NCBI RefSeq assembly: GCF_900205965.1
Contig: NZ_OAOF01000012.1
Span: 62,001-126,000 of the forward strand
Origin: Lacrimispora amygdalina
GTDB taxonomy: Bacteria > Bacillota > Clostridia > Lachnospirales > Lachnospiraceae
DNA length: 64,000 nucleotides
Direction of reading: 5' to 3'
Shown here: positions 60,332 through 64,000 of the stretch, in pieces
How positions within the stretch are numbered: the first letter of the stretch is position 1
Layout: the number at the start of each line of letters is the position of its first letter
The notes under the pieces: model-generated
Told to the model about the DNA's origin: nothing
Databases searched by the model: none
Seen by the model: only the letters and a program-made list of their open reading frames with translations
Program-made: the position numbers and the translations under genes

Positions 60332-60913
60332 TTAGACCACATCAATCTGGCACATTTGCATTGTTTTTAATGCTGCTTTATGGGTCTCAGGTGTCACACA
60401 TGCACAGCAACTGGAATCAACCTTGATCTTAGCATCCGGAAATGTTGACTTTAAAATAATGGCATTAGACACAACACAGATACTGGTACAGAGACCTACC
60501 AGCTCAATCTCAAGTTCATTACCTAAATCATCGGCATCAAAAGCCCAAAAAGTTCTGGTAAAATCTAAAAGAACATCTCTGAAATCACCTCTCCCAAATG
60601 TAGGCTTCTCAATACTCATAAACTTTTCCATATTATTCTTTACTTCTAATAAAGCCTCTTCAATTTGCTCATTCAATAACCAACCATGCTTACCTTTAAT
60701 ACAATGTTCAATGGGCAGATTAATACCTTCCCAGGTTGCTAAGTAGTTCTTGTCATGTGTGTCATAGGTTGCGAAAATAACTGCGTTATCATCATTTTTA
60801 TACTCTTCTATTTTCTTTACAACTTTAGGCACAATTGCCTGAGCCTCCTTAGTTCCTAAGGAACCATCAATAAAGTCATTCTGCATGTCTACTACAATCA
60901 ATACTTTTCTCAT
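60332..60913 (-). CDS. pncA: Nicotinamidase-like cysteine hydrolase
   Basis: 193 residues. Isochorismatase-fold amidohydrolase: VVDMQNDFIDGSLG with catalytic Asp, a Lys in the central part, and the catalytic Cys in VGLCTSICVVSNA. HDKNY and HCIKG fit the metal-site region. Nicotinamidase deamidates nicotinamide to nicotinic acid, feeding pncB immediately downstream (43 bases apart, same strand). A more general cysteine hydrolase role is possible, but context favours PncA. RBS AAAGGAG. Confidence 0.9.
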   Translation of the reverse strand: MRKVLIVVDMQNDFIDGSLGTKEAQAIVPKVVKKIEEYKNDDNAVIFATYDTHDKNYLATWEGINLPIEHCIKGKHGWLLNEQIEEALLEVKNNMEKFMSIEKPTFGRGDFRDVLLDFTRTFWAFDADDLGNELEIELVGLCTSICVVSNAIILKSTFPDAKIKVDSSCCACVTPETHKAALKTMQMCQIDVV

Positions 60914-61048
60914 ATTTTTTCTCCTTTTATAATATTAATACAGCCTTAATATGGCTTTAAATACTTATTGATAATATTATTATGCTATGATTAATAATAA
61001 TAGGATCTGATAGATTATCGTTTTAATATTATTATTGACTATAACAAA

Positions 61049-61074
61049 GAAAAGAAGGCTGCTCACCTTCTTTT
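61049..61074 (-). terminator. Rho-independent terminator
   Basis: AAAGAAGGTGAGCAGCCTTCTTTTC on the minus strand: stem AGAAGG/CCTTCT, after the deoxyribosyltransferase-like gene. Confidence 0.75.
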
Positions 61075-61109
61075 AACTAATTATTGTATATACACAAAAT
61101 TATTGCTTT

Positions 61110-61643
61110 CTAAAAAGCACCAAAAGTATCATCTGTTTTAGGAACTATATTATAATAGTGTGATGCATTTAAAGAACTCAGATAATACATTGCTTCTTTT
61201 AAAGTTTCTTCTATTGTATTAGCCGAAGTTCGACCAGTCTTTTCTTTGTATAGCAAGTTCATGTATTTCATCTTTTCAGCATCTTCCGGGTGTCCCAAAA
61301 CCAACCGATCTGCCTTCTTCGCTATATATATTCCAAATTCAATATTTGTTGTTAATCCTGGTAGGTTTTCCATACATCTTGGTACCCAAAAAGCTATCAC
61401 TCCGGCTACGTCTAAGCAAGCCCATTCCCATTTTGTTTGTTTGATATAATCATCCTCTCTAAATTTTCTCTCTTCACAGAATTCAGGTACATATACCGTT
61501 CCTGTAAAACCTAACTGTTCAAGAATTTCACAAGCTTTTTTTCTCCAAGAATAATAAAATGAACTATCTCTCAGTGTTGGTCCAGCTAAAAAAATTGAAT
61601 TTTTATTAAAATACAATTCCTGATCTGAAAATTTTATAATCAT
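61110..61643 (-). CDS. Nucleoside 2-deoxyribosyltransferase-like protein
   Basis: 177 residues. IFLAGPT at the N-terminus, GFTGTVYVPE, KWEWACLDVAGVIAFWVPR and TTNIEFG (likely catalytic Glu) are the pattern of the nucleoside 2-deoxyribosyltransferase-like family often found in phages. Members cut or exchange N-glycosidic bonds of nucleosides or nucleotides. Near the NAD-salvage genes; substrate unknown. RBS AGAGGAG. Confidence 0.8.
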   Translation of the reverse strand: MIIKFSDQELYFNKNSIFLAGPTLRDSSFYYSWRKKACEILEQLGFTGTVYVPEFCEERKFREDDYIKQTKWEWACLDVAGVIAFWVPRCMENLPGLTTNIEFGIYIAKKADRLVLGHPEDAEKMKYMNLLYKEKTGRTSANTIEETLKEAMYYLSSLNASHYYNIVPKTDDTFGAF

Positions 61644-61688
61644 AACGCTAAGTCTCCTCTTTTATTTGCTATTTCATATGTATCATTT

Positions 61689-62015
61689 TTATATTTTATA
61701 ATCCCGCTTTTCCTTATTTATCATTTCGATGCAATCCTGAAGATAACTTATTTTCTTATTCATTAATTCCACAAACAACTCGTCACACTCTGCTTTTGTA
61801 TCTGCATAAACTCTGCTGTAAACATCTACACCATTAGCACGTAGTGAGTATCCATCTTTCTTTAATTGATGAAACTTGTTTTTAACAATTAATCCAATTA
61901 CTGGCTCCTGTCTTAAAGAAAAGCGTTGTTTTTCTACATCGTAATCAAAAGCGCATGCCCAAATCGTGTTCTTTTTTTCAATATTATTTATTTCATTCCA
62001 AGTACTGTATTTCAT
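61689..62015 (-). CDS. Hypothetical protein
   Basis: 108 residues, soluble. Beta-rich first two thirds (TIWACAFDYDVEKQRFSL, PVIGLIVKNKFHQL), helical end (LMNKKISYLQDCIEMINKE). RBS AAGGAG, AACATACTATTT promoter-like motif upstream. Family not recognised. Confidence 0.65.
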   Translation of the reverse strand: MKYSTWNEINNIEKKNTIWACAFDYDVEKQRFSLRQEPVIGLIVKNKFHQLKKDGYSLRANGVDVYSRVYADTKAECDELFVELMNKKISYLQDCIEMINKEKRDYKI

Positions 62016-62143
62016 TATTATTCTCCTTATGCCTCACATTAATATACAAATAGTATGTTAAAAATTATGGAACAAAAAAAGAAATATCTCGTAAACAGTT
62101 CAGGTCCAGCATTTATGTTTTACTCCTAATAGATTTTTAATAT

Positions 62144-62175
62144 AAAAGAAGAACAGTCAGAAGACTGTTCTTTAA
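62144..62175 (-). terminator. Rho-independent terminator
   Basis: AAAGAACAGTC/GACTGTTCTTT hairpin with flanking T-rich sequence, after the CpXC-like gene. Confidence 0.75.
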
Positions 62176-62222
62176 TATTTATGGATTCTTTCTTCACATT
62201 CAAAATTATTGAGAATAAAAAA

Positions 62223-62795
62223 TTAATTAGTATCTTGATCAACTATCATAAATTCTGGTTTTTCATCTAAATCCGCTTTGGAACATTTTTTTAACGCAAA
62301 ATCATAAATACGAATAGGTATAAATATACCTTTAGCCGGCTGATCAGCAAACATAAAAATCATATTATTATTTTCTATTGTACAAAACAGTAGTTTGCTA
62401 TAACGATTGGACGTCTCCATGACTATCTTCTTTACCATTTCAATTACAATATCATTTAATTCTAATTCAAATATATTAATTTTTTCAATGAGTCCATTAA
62501 TATCTTTCACTCTCCTGAATCTATATCCGTCTGGACAATCTGTCATTAACAATGCCGTTGTATAGTCATGTTCAATACCAACCATATACCTATGTTTCAT
62601 ATCATGATACAAAAATCCATACACACAATTAATTTCTACATTACAAGATGGACAAATAGAATGATTAAACTTACCCGATAAAATATCCTCTTTTATCTCC
62701 GGATTAATATCCACATTGACACTATCCCATACTCTCACTATGTTTTTTTTCTTACAAACCGGACATATAATTTCAGCATTATGGTATCTTGACAT
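62223..62795 (-). CDS. CpXC-domain protein
   Basis: 190 residues. ICPVCKKKNIVRVWDSVNV, then DILSGKFNHSICPSC and VYGFLYHDMKHR follow the CpXC family, zinc-containing proteins of unknown function. RBS TTGGAGG. Confidence 0.75.
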   Translation of the reverse strand: MSRYHNAEIICPVCKKKNIVRVWDSVNVDINPEIKEDILSGKFNHSICPSCNVEINCVYGFLYHDMKHRYMVGIEHDYTTALLMTDCPDGYRFRRVKDINGLIEKINIFELELNDIVIEMVKKIVMETSNRYSKLLFCTIENNNMIFMFADQPAKGIFIPIRIYDFALKKCSKADLDEKPEFMIVDQDTN

Positions 62796-63054
62796 TTTAA
62801 TCCTCCAAACATTTGTTCTTTTATCATTATATCAAGTGAATTTTAAATGTCAATACCATTCAAGAACATACGTTCTGTAAAATTATACACTTGCTTGCTT
62901 TATATTGATAAACCGCAAAGTATCTTCTACATTACAATTCAATATTTTATAAAGCATCACTGCCCAGAGCTTACACGATGTTTATTAATAAGCATATATT
63001 GGTTCTCCCATTGTTATCCTCAGTATGTTAAAAGCTACCTCCATTGTCTTTAAA

Positions 63055-63084
63055 AGAAAAAATCCAGGTTGAAAGACCTGGATC
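63055..63084 (-). terminator. Rho-independent terminator
   Basis: ATCCAGGT/ACCTGGAT hairpin with T-run on the minus strand. Confidence 0.8.
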
Positions 63085-63094
63085 TTATATATTC

Positions 63095-63577
63095 TTATTT
63101 CTTTCTTTTAAGATATTTAATTCCAAAAGTAATAATTCCAACAAAACAGGTAATTCCGATAGCAGCCTTAATTAAATTTATTTTGCTGATTCCAATAGGC
63201 CAGAATCTAATATTTTCTAAATCGTCATCCGCACAATGATCACTGCAATTACAGTGACTATCACTTTCACTGCAATTTTCTTTTGATATAGATGATTTTC
63301 TCTCCTCTTTTTCTACGTCAATCGTATTCTCTGCCATTTGTGTACTCACGCGCTCATTTGAAAAAACGGTTTTATCGACTAGCTCAGGAGACGGAATTGT
63401 GTCATCTAAATCAGCTTCAGTAACTAAGGCATGTTCGAACATATTAGTATCTGTATTATCTAAAGCACGTTTATATCTTTTGTATTCTTCTTCATTTAAT
63501 CCGGGAGTCCCACATGTTGGGCAAAACTTTTTCCCTTCTGGTAACTCTTTCTCACAATCTGGACAAATAATTTTCAT
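63095..63577 (-). CDS. Zinc-ribbon protein with C-terminal membrane anchor
   Basis: 160 residues. N-terminal zinc ribbon ICPDCEKELPEGKKFCPTCG, acidic linker with a Cys/His cluster (CSESDSHCNCSDHC), and a C-terminal hydrophobic helix (about 134-155) followed by KYLKRKK, a tail-anchored layout. Unknown function. CATAATATTAGAGT promoter-like motif upstream. Confidence 0.7.
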   Translation of the reverse strand: MKIICPDCEKELPEGKKFCPTCGTPGLNEEEYKRYKRALDNTDTNMFEHALVTEADLDDTIPSPELVDKTVFSNERVSTQMAENTIDVEKEERKSSISKENCSESDSHCNCSDHCADDDLENIRFWPIGISKINLIKAAIGITCFVGIITFGIKYLKRKK

Positions 63578-63680
63578 ATTAGTATTCTCCTTTTTATTCT
63601 TTATACTCTAATATTATGTAGTTTTTTACAATCAATAAATTAGTTTTTATTGTCTACAATATTAAAAGAGATCTGTATTC

Positions 63681-64000
63681 TTAAACCCTTATAGGTAAAA
63701 AAGGAGCAAATGCTTTAATTTGTTCTAGTGAATTTTTTAAAATAATGACTAAGATTTCTCTTAAATCTGGATGAACCACCGACATGAATCCGATTAGTAC
63801 TAGCCCAATTAATAAAAATTTTAGAACAAGTCTAAAAATATCACATAAAATTTTCCAGATCGCCATTACAATACTTTGTTTTTGAATTTTAATGCCAACT
63901 GTCCGACCATTTTCAATTCCATACTGCTTTCTCAATTCTGCATCTTTTTTTGCATCTTCCTTATCTTTATTAACACGTTCCTGCAGTACGCTTTTAAACT
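63681..64000 (-). CDS. Right-edge partial gene with a hydrophobic segment
   Basis: The frame runs from the stop at 63681 to the right edge without interruption. Visible sequence is a charged coiled-coil-like part (VLQERVNKDKEDAKKDAEL) then RKQYGIENGRTVG, a transmembrane segment and a short tail. The start lies outside the window. Confidence 0.6.
   Translation of the reverse strand, partial: FKSVLQERVNKDKEDAKKDAELRKQYGIENGRTVGIKIQKQSIVMAIWKILCDIFRLVLKFLLIGLVLIGFMSVVHPDLREILVIILKNSLEQIKAFAPFLPIRV

Noticed and set aside
1..64000. CRISPR array
   Set aside because: No series of regularly spaced direct repeats was seen; the repeated sequences found are dispersed hairpins and tRNA-related.
1..64000. 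Insertion sequences or transposases
   Set aside because: No transposase, integrase or resolvase-like protein was recognised in any frame.

Overview
The window is AT-rich, densely packed DNA from a low-GC Gram-positive, most likely a Clostridia/Lachnospiraceae-type host. The signs are strong AGGAGG-type ribosome binding sites, short intergenic terminators, choline-binding-type cell-wall repeats, a LytR-CpsA-Psr protein, a RaiA/HPF of the long type and a YopX-like protein. Two arrays with 26 recognisable tRNAs (many degenerate or odd), its own topoisomerase III, RecD2-type helicase, sigma factor, primase-type zinc-finger protein, two DNA methyltransferases and dozens of tiny orphan genes point to a large accessory replicon or integrated element (megaplasmid, phage-plasmid or jumbo-phage-like). 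No capsid, tail, terminase, integrase or relaxase gene is visible, so the element type is inference.

Layout. 0-2.3 kb: small minus-strand orphan genes (YopX-like, a lipoprotein, zinc-ribbon and Cys-rich proteins). 2.6-11.8 kb: a methyltransferase, then several proteins of ADP-ribose/NAD-type families: a DUF488-SLOG fusion, a NADAR gene broken by a short hairpin element, a MacroD-type macrodomain, and a macrodomain-sirtuin fusion. Small membrane genes, three genes with in-frame stop codons, a TrpF-like barrel and an MscS channel lie between them. 11.9-15.4 kb: a large secreted surface protein. 15.6-28.4 kb: nucleic-acid block (TopB, a polynucleotide kinase-phosphatase, signal peptidase I, RecD2, sigma factor, CHC2 zinc-finger protein). 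28.5-35.8 kb: a CpaE/MinD-like ATPase with a 647-residue partner, a lytic transglycosylase and a MYG1-family protein. 36.3-42.8 kb: a frameshifted flotillin, a roughly 950 bp stretch without genes, orphan genes and a second methyltransferase. 42.8-45.3 kb and 50.6-52.4 kb: two minus-strand tRNA operons with a shared promoter/leader and a tiny ORF at the head of each. HPF, ClpP, an EAL-domain protein and an LCP protein lie between them. 52.4-64 kb: orphan genes, a second choline-binding-type protein, and three enzymes of nicotinamide-to-NAD salvage (NadE, PncB, PncA) followed by a nucleoside 2-deoxyribosyltransferase-like protein.

How it may work together. The strongest themes are (i) NAD+/ADP-ribose chemistry: de-amidating salvage (PncA, PncB, NadE; NadD is not in the window) plus NAD users and ADP-ribose readers or erasers; and (ii) translation take-over and repair: 26 tRNAs, HPF, and a Pnkp-like RNA-end-healing enzyme without its ligase. 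Both fit a counter-defence role (against NAD-depleting and tRNA-cleaving immunity), but that is inference.

The most unusual structure is a family of short hairpin elements of about 45 bp. Copies sit in the NADAR gene, in a zinc-ribbon gene (shorter copy), between genes at 38.7 kb, and, in diverged form, inside the anticodon loop of a tRNA-Ala. A second anomaly is the number of genes broken by single in-frame stops or one-base frameshifts. A third is a -10-like motif (TATCATAMTAT) upstream of many transcription units.
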